Under the pieces are notes generated by a model. It was not told the origin of the DNA. It ran no database searches and saw only the letters and a program-made list of their open reading frames with translations. A stretch of DNA of 64,000 nt from Hermodice carunculata (lineage: Eukaryota > Annelida > Polychaeta > Eunicida > Amphinomidae). Of this stretch, positions 1 to 46,851 are shown in pieces (position 1 is the stretch's first letter; each line of letters starts with the position of its first letter). The stretch is from the NCBI GenBank assembly GCA_964020975.1, contig OZ026616.1, forward strand, positions 80,944,474 to 81,008,473, read 5' to 3'. The position numbers and the translations under genes were made by a program.

Positions 1-3000
1 GCTTATCATACATTCATTCTCAATAGTTGAAATATACAAAGACAAAAAATCAGACTGAATTCAATAAGTTTTAATTCTTTATTCCATATTCTTCAAGAAA
101 CATAATATGTAATTAATTAGGAACATAGTCCTTGCATGTTCCACTGTGACACTTTGAAATAAACTTTATATCAATATATTCATTTGTTCCATCAAATCCA
201 TAAGTTATTCCTTAAAAGGTTGCCTCATTTATGAAGTCAGAATGAGGCTTCCCATTAACAGTACATCAATGTGTATTGCACATTTGTAATGACTCTGTGA
301 CTGCCCTGTCTTTGTAAGTTAAGTACAAGTTAAAAACGGGACACTGCGCAATAAATACAAATATTGAAATCGGCCTGTAAAAATCGCAAGAGACGAGACA
401 ACAAACAATGTAGCTAGACCGTAAATACTAATGCTACTACTATACATTTTTGTCATAAAATTCTAGTGTAAACTATTTATAGTTTTGTCATACAGTAAAG
501 CTTAGAATTCTCGAGACATTCGGACACTTGGATTTCTCTCAGATCTTTGGTAAACAATAAACTAAAAAATAATGAGCAATACACAAAATTTAAACTGAAA
601 ATCTAAATAATCCTGAAAAATTTACAGATAAAAACTACGTCATACCTTTCAACTCCCTGTACAAATAACTTAAATATAAAAATACTGCTCCTTGTCAAAC
701 ATTCAGCACTGTACAATTAGGCAGTGTAGGTCTCTCAATGAATGAGGTAAATTAGAATACAAAATTGATCAAGGGACATCACTGAATCAGGTAAAACTGA
801 GTCATAACTCATCAAGACTACACCAAATTTCATTTAAGTACAATACCAATGAAACTTTTATCACTAGCTTAAGCAATATTGCTTTTTAAATTGCCACCAG
901 GGCATTATGGGAGAACAAATGGTAACCACGGTGGTCATGAAGCTTCCATCCTGTACATAGTCCATATGTAGAATATTTGGTATTCTCGATAAAATGTTTA
1001 GGTGATATTTGAGTTTGTGGAATATCACTCATTTAAGTGATAGTTTGAGACTGCTGAACAATAACTGGGTATTTGGAGAAATAACAGAATATCACTGATT
1101 ACACAACATAAGGATCCAGTATCACAATGGATGGTACTGCAATGATACTTCAGGCATTGATAATTTGTCAAATTTTGCTTTCTCTGCATACAAATACAAT
1201 TCTAATACAAACTGGGACATGATCATAAATATTTGACAGAAATGAATAGTGGCAGTTTTGGTTTCACTTTGTTCCCACAAAATGTTCCAACATGTGGCAA
1301 ATATGACACACACACCCACTTCACGTTATTCCCCCCTCAGATGGAACTGATTTACACACCACAGGCAACATTCAAATATTCCATTATAAAATTTTGGCAA
1401 TCTTTCCTCTTTTGTGACACATATTTGTGCAAACACATAATTATTGCACCAAAAATGATACAGTAAGCAGATATGCATATTAAGATACTTTATAATAATG
1501 TAGGGTAAGTGTCTCCATTATATGTACATATTTTGTTGATTCAACCAAGGATTGCTCATCTTGGAATGCAATTATCCTGAGATCAAGTTTTTTTTTAAAC
1601 ATTAAGATACTAGTATTTCAATTGTGACCTGTTTACATACATACTTCGAAAATTCCATTTTTTATTCTCTCAATACATGAATTTTATATTTCATAATTTT
1701 GAAACAATTTTCCAAACAAGAACAACTTTCAGCAGCAAAGTCTAGTCTGCACCAGCTTCACATTAGTTAAAAACAACAAAATGGGGAGGAAAAAAAATTA
1801 GCACCATTTAATAGTGACACTTTCATTTTCTGCATTGACTGCTGAGATTTGTGTCTGATAATTACAATGAACATATTATTATGTATAAAAAACCACTATA
1901 TTTATGGCTGCTCTGACACCTGTCATCAGCTTACATATATTGGTCAGTTTTGAGGGTGCATACCTGTCAAGTCTCCCCCATAAGGTGGGAGACTCCCACT
2001 TTTTCACCCACTTTTTTTTTTTTTTTTTTTGATTTACGTGTAAAAGTTTGCAAATTTGGCTGAATCTCCTCCAGGAAAATTTAGTTTTTTCTATTATAAT
2101 CTTTGTTAAAATACATATCTCCGCCAAGGATTTTTCAAATTTACAAAGATCTCCCTATTTTGAGGTGTGGGATGTTGACAGATATTGGGATACAATATTT
2201 CATAATATACTTGAATCAATGGTGATACCAAAATGTAACGCATAATTATATATTTTTTGGAAAAAACACCCCTGTAATGTGGTATTTTTCACATGCAGAT
2301 AAACTTCATGTTCAGTATTGGTGAATCTGCACGTAAATTATATACCATATTTCATATTACATATGGAACTTGCTCTGCAACAGTGTACTGATGAAGGCCC
2401 ATGATTGTTAGATCACTTGGAAATTTCCCTGCACAAAACACTTTACGCTGATAAAAAAAATGGTCGGTATCTTGTGAACAAAAATAATTTTGGTTTTCAT
2501 CCATTTGACCTTCCTATCTTGAATGGCTGTGACAAGAGTTCCAATTTATCTCCACAAATTAACTTTCTGACCTCACTGTATGAAGAGTTCTACTGCACTG
2601 GATGCCATATTGATTTGAGAAATTGAAAGACTCGAACAATCCCTTGTGATGAGAAAATCCAAGATAGGTTCCATTAACTTATCAACTTTGGCATATCCTT
2701 GTTTCAAAAACTGTTTAACCTGCTACAGTTTCTCTAGACTCTCTTTCCAAGTTAAAAAAAAAAAAAAAAGGTGTGACAAGCTGTTACTGGGATAATAACC
2801 AGGTCATGTGACATTTTAATCCCTGGTCTGCTCACAACAGGGTCATCTCTTGACCTTCATGGTGACAGTAATTGTGATGGGCAACTCTGTCAAGATGAAA
2901 CGTTCAAGAAACAAATGAAAAGGATGCTGCTTGACTGTATTTTGTTTATCGTGTCTGCTCTACAAACATTTCAACTGTCTTGCATTTCCACCACTACAAG

Positions 3001-3080
3001 CCTGCATGTCCTCATGTCAAGGAATATCATCAAAATGCAAATGAAAACATGGCAAGCACGACAGATGGCCTTCCTACCGT

Positions 3081-3092
3081 GTCCCAAGGGAC
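3081..3092. promoter_or_regulatory. Palindromic EBF/COE consensus site
   Basis: GTCCCAAGGGAC is a perfect match to the COE consensus TCCCNNGGGA, with the palindrome extended by one base on each side. It lies about 4.4 kb downstream of the COE stop. COE factors autoregulate in Drosophila and vertebrates, so a feedback role is possible. It is a single site and unproven. Confidence 0.35.
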
Positions 3093-3196
3093 AGTTATGG
3101 TACACAAAGACAATACCACATTAACCCTGCCCTTCTAAATGGGAACTTTTATTGTCATCTACTCACATTTTCCTGCAGTGAACTCAGCAGAATGGA

Positions 3197-3230
3197 GGGG
3201 GGAATGGATGGGGTGGGGGGAGGGGGGGGG
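3197..3230 (+). other. Potential G-quadruplex tract
   Basis: Four G runs of 6, 4, 6 and 9 bases are separated by loops of 7, 1 and 1 bases. This satisfies the G3+N1-7 quadruplex pattern. The G-rich strand is opposite to the COE transcript. Confidence 0.5.
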
Positions 3231-4488
3231 ACAGTGGAATTTGTAAAATATTTGGATATAAATTTTTGTAGGGGAGATACTAATGTAACCAGGTCAACAT
3301 GTAGCTTTGTGGTTGCCTTTAATATACTCACTGGGTATTCTCTGTATATTTGTGTAATGGTAATTGCTCATACCAACTCCCGGTGCAGCTTTCTTTTCAG
3401 TAGCAACACATATAGTCCAAGAAGTGTTTTTGTATTATTGTGCAATAGCTCAGGCATCACAATGCAAAAAGTGAGATTAACATCATCAAACCTGGACCAT
3501 TTTTATAGCAAGGTACGGGTTAATTTGCAGCCTTGTTTCCATCTGCCTCTCCATTATACCTTTACACTTCAATATTATGCATAAAGTGAGAGAAAAACAA
3601 GTGGAATGTACACACTGGCAGTAAGGCAAAATAAAAAAAAAAAATTCCCCACACAATCTTGAAATTTCATTGTATCTTATTGCACCTTTGAATTTTATTT
3701 TATTCATTTCAGATTCCATAGGGACCTACACGCACACACGCACACACTCACATTCAAGTTTGTTACATGTAAAATCAGGAATCTGAGGAATCGGCAAGGA
3801 CATATTACATTTATACACACAATTATCCACAGTATCAGTTAACATGGATAAGACATCCATATTCAGCATGCTTTTTATGTACAATTACATGCAAAATGAC
3901 GGAGAAGCCCACTGGTGAACAAGGTTGATGACAACTCCTACACATCCATTTACATTCAGATGAAAAAATAGATGAAATAGAATATTCAGCTCTCAATGAA
4001 GACAGTGCACCACAAAAATTGTGCACATGTGAGAAGTAGGAACCTTTACCTCATAATTATCTACTTTTATTTGGGCACGAAAGAAAAACAGACATTCTGT
4101 CTCTGATGAGGTAAGGTCGCACTTATCATGCCCTGAATTACAAATTATATATATATATATTTTTTTCTCCATATCCTCTCAGAGGCTGCCCCGACATGGT
4201 AACAGAGTGGTGTGAGCAAAGGTATATCTGGAGCATCCTGAGAGACTAGTCTAAATGCTCTATGAAAGCCTCCACCTCCCCCCATCCCCTTAAAAAATCT
4301 AGAGTTAAGTACTAGATTTTTCATACAATAGAGTAGACCTAGGAGAAACTACACGCCCCGTTCTTGGAGTTGGTGAGGCTGCCCAGGCTACCAGACATAA
4401 AGTTGGAATCAGCAAGTGGCTGATCAGATCTGCGTTAAGGTGTTCCGGCTTTCAGAAGTGCAAAGATTAGCAAGTTTTCTGTCACATT

Positions 4489-4760
4489 TTTTACCCCTTT
4501 CCTTACAGGGCAAGAGTATGCTTGTACTTGCATGAAACATTTTACTGATCCCAAATTCAAATTCATCCGGAAAAGACCCTTCATTCAAGTACCAAGTGCA
4601 ATGTCTAAAAAATGTAGTTTTAGCACAAAAAGGTGAAGAAAGGTGTCAAGGTCAGCAGGTTTCCGTGATCATTTTGCACGTTAAGTGTGACGAGGAAACT
4701 TGCTGACAGATCGTCTTTAATTCAGCTGTTTACAGGCTGTAAAACCCCTGGGTTTGATGT
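4489..4760 (+). mobile_element. Palindromic-core MITE, divergent copy A
   Basis: Contains the family arm with AAAAGACCCTTCATTCAAGT at about 4573-4592. It is followed by a core palindrome whose outer arms read GTCAGCAGGTTTCC and GGAAACTTGCTGAC (about 4652-4708). Ends are not clear; the left may be TTACCCCTTTCC at 4489. Much older than copies F, I and L. Confidence 0.5.
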
Positions 4761-5250
4761 GTATCTTTGAAAAAAAAATTTTTACCATAACAAATTCTTT
4801 CACAGTTTCAATTTATTGGGATACATGTTCCAATGGATCTGATTGGCCAAGTAGTTTCACAGCTTCCTACTTTTTTTATACACAGACCTTACAATGAATC
4901 TGATTGGGCCAAAGTTGACCTACGATGACTTTCATTGGTATTGACAACAAATCTGACTGGTCCAAAGTAGGTCTCTTTGACAGCTGATCAAAAGGTCAGC
5001 GTTTCACCCAATGATAACCATGGTTACATGTTTTCTATCTACTATTTATGTCAAAATGCTGTACACAATATAAGGTTACATGGAAAACCTCTAAGTTGGT
5101 GAAGATAAAAAAACGCATCTATATAGGTCATGGTATAAGAAGTTAAATGTACTGGCAATACACAAGAATGCATGCAAAAACAATTTGTCAAGTTACAAAT
5201 CATGACAGTTGGAAATGTGACATCAGCACCTGGATTTATAAACCCTTTTG

Positions 5251-5468
5251 TTAACCCTCAGTCGGCGGAAATAACACCGGTTAACACATTTTAAAAACAT
5301 TTTCTCACCATGTAAACACTAATACTGAACACTCTTTCCAGTGGAGAGAGCCCAACAGAATTATTTAAATATGAAAAATGTTTACAAGTTTCACCAGGAA
5401 TAAATGCTGAAATTTTATAGCAAAAATATTTTCGTGTCACCAGTCTATTCCTGGGGAGTAAGGGTTAA
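5251..5468. mobile_element. TTAA-bounded short element, possible MITE
   Basis: 218 bp bounded by TTAACCCTCA on the left and, reverse-complemented, TTAACCCTTA on the right. The inner sequence has no central palindrome and no similarity to the common arm. It may be a separate family with similar ends or a chance pairing. Confidence 0.3.
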
Positions 5469-5741
5469 GTTGCACTAATATAACTTTGGCTTGTTCAAAC
5501 AAAGACATCTTCTTGAGATCTACATGGTCATGATCATGCTGTTTAAGAGCTTCAGCAACCATATGCTATATTCCATTTTGACTAGATTTTTGTGGGTTTT
5601 TTTTTTTTGAAAAATGTCATTTAATACACACTCCAGTTATAATTCTCAATGTTAGTAAAAGTTTTTTTAATTTTAGCACAGAGGAATGTAGTTCTGCAAA
5701 CTGAAGTGCAAATCCTTACTGAGTTAACTTTCACATGCTTC

Positions 5742-5774
5742 TATTGGTCTGTTTTGACTGAAAACAAACCAATC
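5742..5774. repeat. Short inverted repeat with CCAAT-like boxes
   Basis: ATTGGTCTGTTTT and AAAACAAACCAAT form a 13-bp stem with one mismatch around a 5-base loop. Similar CTGATTGG(C/G)CCAA blocks recur at about 4838, 4899 and 4951 nearby. Confidence 0.4.
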
Positions 5775-6362
5775 AAAAGATGATATGATCATTATGAATT
5801 TCAAATGAGAAAACTGATCATGTCCATATTTTTGTTTAACCTCTTTGTTTTGATTAAGATACTAGTTCATTTGTTACAATTTTACACAGATGAATTATTT
5901 GTGTTGTTTCTACATCTGGTACCTCATGGGTGTGCCCACTCAATGGAACAGCCTTGAACATAGGATATAAATACATACACCGCCATATGTCCTCCTGAGA
6001 TCAATGGCTCAAAATAGTCTGACACAAATATTTTATTCTGGATGCCCAAACTTTGTGCAAGCATGTCATTTCACCCATATCAATGGCTTTTACCTTACAA
6101 AGGTCTGCTGACCAGGCAATGGGATACATCTAGATTTACTTGAGGGCATCACTGGTCAATATGGATCACCTGAAACTTTCTGACAAATCAGATGTGGCAG
6201 GTAAATTTTGGTAACCCATCTTGACCACTGGTGCCCTCTGGCCATTGAAGTCTTCTAACGTTATTCCATCAGATACTGCCACTTCACAAGTGGTCAAATA
6301 GATCCATTGAAAAGAAAACCAATTAAAACTTTCAATGAGACAATTTTATTACAATTATATCC

Positions 6363-6498
6363 CAGGGCCAGAATTTCGCAACATTTTGCGAGAATCTGTT
6401 TGGATTTTTGTCAATTAGTTTTCTTTTTAAAGAAAGACAAGTTTAGGAGAATCTTTACGAGAATGGATTCTCGGATTCTCGCCAAAATTCTGGCCCTG
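6363..6498. mobile_element. hAT-like MITE
   Basis: 136 bp with terminal inverted repeats CAGGGCCAGAATTT at both ends and a subterminal (C)GCGAGAATC motif echoed in both halves. CAGGG ends are typical of hAT elements. The flanks (TTATATCC and TATTCCTG) do not give a clean 8-bp target duplication, so the class is an inference. Confidence 0.55.
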
Positions 6499-6551
6499 TA
6501 TTCCTGTGTCATTGTTTTTCCTGCAGACAATTTATAATGTGATACAACCAC

Positions 6552-6561
6552 TCCCTTGGGT
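6552..6561. promoter_or_regulatory. Near-consensus EBF site
   Basis: TCCCTTGGGT matches the TCCCNNGGGA consensus at nine of ten positions. A weaker one, ACCCCTGGGT, is at 4744-4753. Low-information matches such as these are expected by chance at some rate. Confidence 0.15.
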
Positions 6562-7111
6562 GACATGTTTTCACTTGGCCGGCATTATAATGGGGCTGCC
6601 ATAAGGGTTAGTTGAGGGAGGCAAGCCAAGAGGAGCCATGCCGCAAAATGTGGAGCTAACTAGGCTGCCTACTCCTGCAAGGCAAAAAACATGCACCAGG
6701 TTAGGGAGAACTTTTCTGTGACACTTGACAAACCTAGTATCTGATTGGTTACTTGATTTTTACTATAGGAAGGATACCACATGCATATGATACTTTGACG
6801 CAAAATAACTCAACTGTCTTCAGGATTTTGCTGTTATCTTTGTAGCTAAAATATATTGGAGTTTGAACTTTTTTGTACATTGATCATTCCTTAAGAATAA
6901 TGTCTCAGCCATGTAATGTCACCAAAACTACTATTCTTTAAATTTGCCAAAGTTGATTGAGTCTATTTTGGCTCCAGTTGGGCACCAAAAAAAAAAAAAA
7001 AAATCAGATTGTTTGATCGTGATGGAATTAAAACCAAGTTCCACAACAATCAAGTCATGTAATTTTAACCTTATAGTCAAGTTTACATGAAAAAAAAAAA
7101 ATCTGCATTGT

Positions 7112-7117
7112 TTTATT
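7112..7117 (-). terminator. Candidate poly(A) signal AATAAA
   Basis: A minus-strand AATAAA lies about 420 nt downstream of the COE stop, giving a plausible short 3' UTR. Other AATAAA copies on the minus strand occur at about 6344-6349 and 78-83, so this is only one of several possible ends. Confidence 0.25.
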
Positions 7118-7533
7118 CAAACTACTTGTTAGGTATTCATCTTATACCATGTAAATTATCACACAACGTGTTTCAGTTTGAATCTGCCTTGAACATACTG
7201 TGTTGGACCTGCTGTTCCATTGTACAACAACTGCTTACTTCATCAAAACTGCATTATCCCGAGAGCTTCAACAAAACAATAACCACTGATGCATGCATAA
7301 CTGAAAGTAGACTTGAGGCTGGCTAACAAAGAAATTCAAGACCTATATGCCATGTCACTAGAGATTCATGCAATTGGTGCCAGCAAATGAGTCTTGAAGA
7401 TGGTCCTAGAGTTTCTTTCTGCAGGTAACCAATGAAAAAAAAAATCTTTGTTCATGCACAGCTGACTATCCTGTCTCAAACCAAGTGAAACTGCCATCTC
7501 TGACTGCTCTCTTTGAAATCCTATGTGCAAGTA

Positions 7534-40708
<33,175 letters not shown>

Positions 40709-41049
40709 TCAATAAGTTTTCTTTCAACAATAAATCATAACATGTAATTGGATCTGTCAAATGACACTTGCAAATTATTCAGAGTACACACTTCTATATT
40801 CTAAATGTTTACCAAAAGTACACTTGAGAATTGCATGCAAAAATAAACACAAATGTCAGTACAACTAAAAATTTGTGCAAAGTGTTATCAAAATACAATG
40901 TAAATGATATTTGATATTTAAAGTGCTGTTGAAATATAACATTAATGACATCTAATATTTTATGACAAAAAATTTTTTGCCCTTATAACAAGCATAATTG
41001 TAGATGATTTATTTATCATATAAAAGACTAACACACTGTGAGACTAACA

Positions 41050-44000
41050 GTCTTTGTACTGTAAAGTCATAAACTCAACGAATGTTGATTCTGCAGCAAT
41101 TTATACTCGATAACAGTATCCCAAGATTTCTAGAGTGTGATCAAGAATGACGAAAACTCCGAGACAATATGATCAACACATGCAGTAAATACAGGGAGAT
41201 ATGCTTAGCCTCCAGTAAGCCTAGTGAATGCTGGACCAATTTTCTCAGACAAATTCCCCATCAATGATTGGGCAATGAATCTCAAGATTCAGTGACAACT
41301 TTGTGCACTTGCCCATTGTTGTTATCCTCTTGTTCTTTTTTCCCCCGCTCCCTGTTCGACCAAATGCTTACAGGTGGGCCTGCAGTGATTATGCTTTGTC
41401 AGCTCATAATTGGCCACTTCCAGTGAGTTAACAACAGCAAAGGTAGTCACAGCACACCGCCCCAGTCTGGGTAACTGTGCTACACATCCTTCAGGATTTG
41501 TTTTGGGATTTGTGGAGGAATAACTAATTACCGCATAAGGTGACCCAGTGGCGGTGAACCAGAGACGACGTTACACCTTCCCCTTGGTAGCTGCCTGTTA
41601 ATGATGTCTCCCCTAATACAAATCATCGGCATTAGCCCGCACTGGGTGCACACATTAACTGGTGTCAAACACTCTGTCAGGGTGATGAAACTGCCTCCGA
41701 GGGTTCCCCTCCGGATTTGGACCAGGAGATTTTGTTAAGAGCATAATTGGACTATGGAGAGCTTTAGGTAACTGCTAGTAACACTTAATGTTGTTAGACC
41801 ACAACTGCCTTCGTGGGTTGGGGAGACGATCTGCCTACCCAGGGGGACTCATCTACCTAGGTTTGCCAAATCTCACTCAACCCTCACCTCTCTTGCCACC
41901 TCTCAAATTAGAACCCCCCACAAGATCTCCCACTCTGCCATGCAACTACCCAAAGGCCAGCCCCCAAAACAACCAGAAAGAGCTAATCTTAATGAACTCG
42001 AGACGCACTGGTGTCAATTATAGAAAACATGCATACCTTGAGTGTTTGTGAGGTTGTATTCGGGAGGTTTATCATTTGATTTGGTGATATTCTGGCAATT
42101 AGAATGAAGGTGTTTAATTTTACATAGGAAGATGATAGATGTAGGGACAGAGACATCTGATACTCCATCGGGAAACCCACCGATTGTTCCAAATCTCAAA
42201 GCATGTTCAGTATAGCCTGCTCTTGGCTGTATGCAAGATTAAATATTTAATCAGTCACCGGGCATTTATGTCTGTCGTGGTATTCTCCCAATGGATAGGA
42301 AACATTGCAATGTCACACGCTATGGGGTTTTTCACAGGCTCTTCCGTGTACAAGGGCCACAGAGAGGAAGCGATACCCATCTAAGTGCTACCATTTTTCA
42401 ATATTAGAACGCAAAAAATATCTCCACTACTCTGACCATCTAATTTGACAAAGTGACTTCAGTTTGAACAAAATATTTGTCTCTCCCCTGAGGTACTAGT
42501 GTTGATAGAGCTACGATGTCATGTTATTGCTTTTGTAAACTGTCGGCCTAATTTTCATTCCCTGTAATTTGCATAAGCAGAATCTCTCTGTCGAGTTGGA
42601 CGTCAAAGCTTAAAAAGACCACAGAGTAATGTCAACATACGCTCACTATCAAACAATTAATTAATAATAACTGTTTCCTTTACAAGACCTTTGTTTTAAC
42701 ATCACTCTTGCAATGAGGTCAAATACACAGTCAATTTCCAAATAAGATAAAAGTATGTTTCTGTCATCAATTGTTCCACAAAATTTCCTCCATGACTTCT
42801 CAATGAAATAGGAAAAGTTCATGCTCAAAACAAAAAATTACTGTACCACTGTCTCACTATTCTCTGATGAGAAATAGGATGATTTTTTTGTTGGCTTCCA
42901 TGTGGAGATTTTAGAAAACAGGAGAAATAAATAGATTTGCATGGGTTAGATTGTCCAAAATATGCCAAATCTCCAATGAAAAATCTCGAATGTTACTGTC
43001 GCCTAAAATGTGGGAATGCTGCCAAAAGGGGGAGACTCGACAAGTGCCCTGCGTGTCCCCTTGTCCCAAAATAAAGATTGCGCTGCAAACACTTTTGTAT
43101 CATGACCACTTGTGCTTCTATTGGAATAGCAAGTCTGAATTGAACCTTAGACGGAATACCGGATTATCTTGGAAATTCTGTAATTACAAAATTCATTTGA
43201 TTGAAGTAATCAGTGACATATTACCCTTATTATGCTTCAGTCAATTATTATGGGTTGAAACCTGGCTGACAAACGCTGGCCCCACAGTAAGCGTGTGTAC
43301 TGTTGATTTGCCATAAAGGGCATCCCCTTTTGAGGGTGGGGTCTCTCTGGGAAGTGTCGGGATGAGAGTTGAAGCGACTTCATGTAAAAACGCAGAAAGT
43401 TGGCCATCCTTGGGGGCCTCTTTTGTAATTGGTTCTCGGGCTATCAGGCCATTCAATTTCAACATCAAACATTACGATGATATGACCAGGCCAGTGGACA
43501 TAAACCTGTCTGACTGACTACAGCACTCAGCCCCTCCAAATGTACTCTCGCTGATCTGTTGACCAACTGTGAAGTGGTCCACCTCTCTTTGAGGTACTTC
43601 TCTCAATGTGGAGCCCTATCTGCCCCAATGTAATAGACAGCAATACATGGCATTCAATGTTCTTGAACAGCAGCCTTGGGGGAGGATAAAAAGTCTTAAA
43701 CATTTTTGCAATTTTTATGAAATTTAATTTGCAAGTTGGGAGTCAGTGCATGATGTGAGAGATCTGGCCTGTTGATTTGGGTTTAGGCCCCCTTCATTGG
43801 ATGATGGATCCCAAAAACTGCATTGCTTGCGTCCTCTTATTGACTTTCCTTACATGCTGTGTTTAAACGGCACATATAACTGCCAGAGACTTATTTCCTC
43901 AAGAAAGATGACTCTTTTGGCGGTAAAAATAGATCAAGATTTAATACTCCAAGGTATGCATAGTCTCATGGGATATTAGCCATGGATTCTGAATCAAGGG

Positions 44001-44330
44001 TACAATTTTTCACACTATTATGTAGGATATTTGGCCCCATGATGACAGACTCTGTCGGACAGGGTTATAATACAATCAGGGACACCATGGGGTGCATAAG
44101 CGGATGATCTACAAGGCAATCCACTGCTTGGGATGGGGTTTATCAAAATGGATTACTCTCGAAGAACTTTGTACAGTGGATCAAGAAAGCCCACTCAAGA
44201 TCAAGCCAGATCAAAACAAGTTCAAAATACCATGTACAAGTAACATTTGTACTCTATCAGATTCCACATCCAAGCCCAACCCAATTTTTGTACAAATTTC
44301 ACACACAGATCAGATCTAGTTCTTTTGCCG
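41050..44330. other. Long repeat-poor block, candidate regulatory sequence
   Basis: About 3.3 kb with essentially no simple repeats or known element ends. Dense in motif-like segments such as CTAATTACCGCATAAGG near 41526, CTGTTAATGATG near 41596, AGCATAATTGGAC near 41739 and two octamers (42567 and 42935). Confidence 0.3.
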
Positions 44331-46613
44331 GTTACCAGGACCGGATGTTCACAACTACACAGTGTATTTCTCATCATCCCCTATCTGGTGAAGTGAAGAA
44401 TTTCAAATTAATTTTCAGTTAACTGTGCTTGGTGGAAGTTATATCCGAAGCCAGGTGTATCCTGTTTGATAGATATCAATCTCCTATCACAGATTATGCA
44501 CAGAACACCCACTGAAGTATACATTTGAACAAAGTGAGCTCCATTTATGTACTGATGTGAAAACAAGACGAGGTTCTGCTGAAAAAATGCTAGTTGTAAA
44601 AACAACCTGCATATCACAAGACTCTTGTATAAATGATCCAATTTATTTCACTGTATTTCTTTTATTTCACTTATTTCGCTGATGGCACAAAACTGTGAAA
44701 ATAAAAATACAGTGAAATAGTATTTTAACATTGATTTAATAGGAATTATGTTCAAAATAGTGAAATTAAAAATTCTGTGAAAGCAAGCCTGAAATGCAAA
44801 AAACATGAAAATTTTTACACGTGAAAATAAGTACATTTACAGTATGTGGACTGGACCTTGCTTTTAGGATCCTTTATATCACAAGACTATTGTACAAAAA
44901 AAAAAAATAAATAAATAAAAAATAAATAAAAAAAACATGTTATCCATAGCTTAAGTTCTTTTTAAAGGCCACCTCTGCCATCAAATCACTATGGTTTCCA
45001 ACTTGCTTCAAAAGACCATTATTTCTCCAAAATCAATGCCAAACTGACCAGATTCTCCTAGTTTCAACCTTCTGTCTCATAAAAGGCAGTGGGGAGTATA
45101 AATCCTGACTGCAAACAACTGTGACGAGAAACAAAGCGTCTTATAGAAAAATGCTATTTGTAGCTTTTGAGCTCATCGCCAGTTTTTTCATGCACTTAGA
45201 CAGTTTCTTGCCGTGCTATTTATTCACATCAGTCCCACAAATAGACAGAAACACAATACATCATGAAATATAAATAACATCATATACTGTACTGCCTAAA
45301 TTTATGGCTGTATGTGATCTTGGGTGGCACAACTTAACAATACATACACTTCTTAACAAAACATGTCTAAATATTTCAAAACAGAATAGATGCAAATTAT
45401 GCACGGGGTGTCTTAACGCTGAAAGTGTCACCACAAATCTCCACAGGATGTTATTTTCAGATGCATAAATTAACACACTTGGCTAATTGAAGTGTAAATT
45501 TATTCATTTATTCATAGCAAGATGCCACCCTCGGAGAGGAGGACAAAGCTACAGGGGTCTGGTACTTGCTGTTTCTACAAGCATCACTATGCTAATGTCT
45601 GATATCATCCTCAAACTTCCACTTTTATGATTTTTCCCAGCAGCAGCCAGCACATGTCAGAAAACACCATCTACTTTGAAAGCTAATTAATCAAAGCCCC
45701 CTATATGATAAAAACAGTCTCTTGCATTATCTCCTTAGAAGCCAATCATAAAAGTTGTGTTCAATCTTTTTAATCCTGCAATGCTTAAGATTTCGAAGAT
45801 ATATTTTAAAATATATTTTCTATGAGATGTTATTTATCAGGCTGTTGAGAAAAAAATACTCCCACTAAAAAGATAAAAATTAATTGAATTCAATCCTTTG
45901 AAACTCAGTCATATAGAAAAATATAAATATATAAATATATATGACCTGCACCCTTATTTTTGGACTGTTATGCTAAACACATACACCATCATTTTTGCTA
46001 CAAAGCTTTTGCAGTTGTATAGAAAATTAAAAAATAAAAATTAATGAAAAAGAGACTGGCGCTGGCACGTGTTTTTGATGATGATTTGGTGGAAAGGCAA
46101 GGTATGTGTTCTCAACAGCATACAATGTTCAATGCTCTACCTTTCCGGTAGACTTGTTATGTATTTTCATCAGATTATCAGATTGCGAGTGACTTGGTCA
46201 CTTTTGTAGTTTTGGACCCAACATTTATTTTAACATTACCGCTATATGAATCTCTTTTCTACAAATGAAAGTTTTCATTAAAACTATTTTGGTTGTTAAT
46301 TAATATTTATAATGGCAGCAATGCCATGCCTTAGTAAAGACACATTGAAGAGCCACTATTGGAGGAATACCTCCACCACTTGATTTCATCCTTCCATGTT
46401 TAATATCTTCATAAGCCTATAGGATCTGACATTCTCAATACTCTATGAGGTATGCATCTGTGTGGATACACTTACTTTTACAAATGCTGCATATATTTCA
46501 CTCCTATTTACTTTCAATCCTTTGCTACCACATGTACAAACCATTTTACTTCTTAGTTTCAAGTTTCTTACACACTTGTCAAAACTGCAAAATTATGTAC
46601 ATACCAGCAAAAA

Positions 46614-46851
46614 TTACCACTCAAAGTGCTACTCACAGCTATAATCACTTTCTCAATTTTGGTAAAACGTTAAACAGTAAAAAGATTCAAAATCCTCATG
46701 AAGATACCTTTCATTCAAATACCAGCAAGCCTAGTCTAGAGCGGACAGCAGTCATAGTCAACTGTGAACAGCTTTCCTCGGGACACTTTGCATACAAAGT
46801 GCCCTGAGGAAATGGTTTGACTCAGTCTTTAATCAACACTTGAAGGGTTAA
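46614..46851 (+). mobile_element. Palindromic-core MITE, copy H
   Basis: 238 bp; left end TTACCACTCAAAGTGCT (TTAA expected), right end reverse-complements to TTAACCCTTCAAGTG. The arm is close to copy L: CCTCATGAAGATACCTTT followed by CATTCAAATACCAGCAAGCC. Inner stem CTCGGGACACTTTG pairs with CAAAGTGCCCTGAG around CATA. Confidence 0.85.

Larger units (their letters stand above)
1..7533 (-). other. 3' UTR and 3' flank of COE, no further coding sequence recognised
   Basis: AT-rich sequence with several A/T homopolymers and a short TA run near 4150. Short open frames on both strands resemble no known family. Notable items are listed separately: a G-rich tract near 3200, an EBF-consensus palindrome at 3081, a palindromic-core MITE near 4500-4760, a TTAA-bounded element at 5251, an inverted pair of CCAAT-like boxes at 5742-5774 and a hAT-like MITE at 6363. 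How much of it is 3' UTR cannot be told from sequence alone. Confidence 0.5.

Noticed and set aside
3192-3584. 130-codon open frame starting in the G-rich tract
   Set aside because: No recognisable domain; starts in low-complexity sequence.
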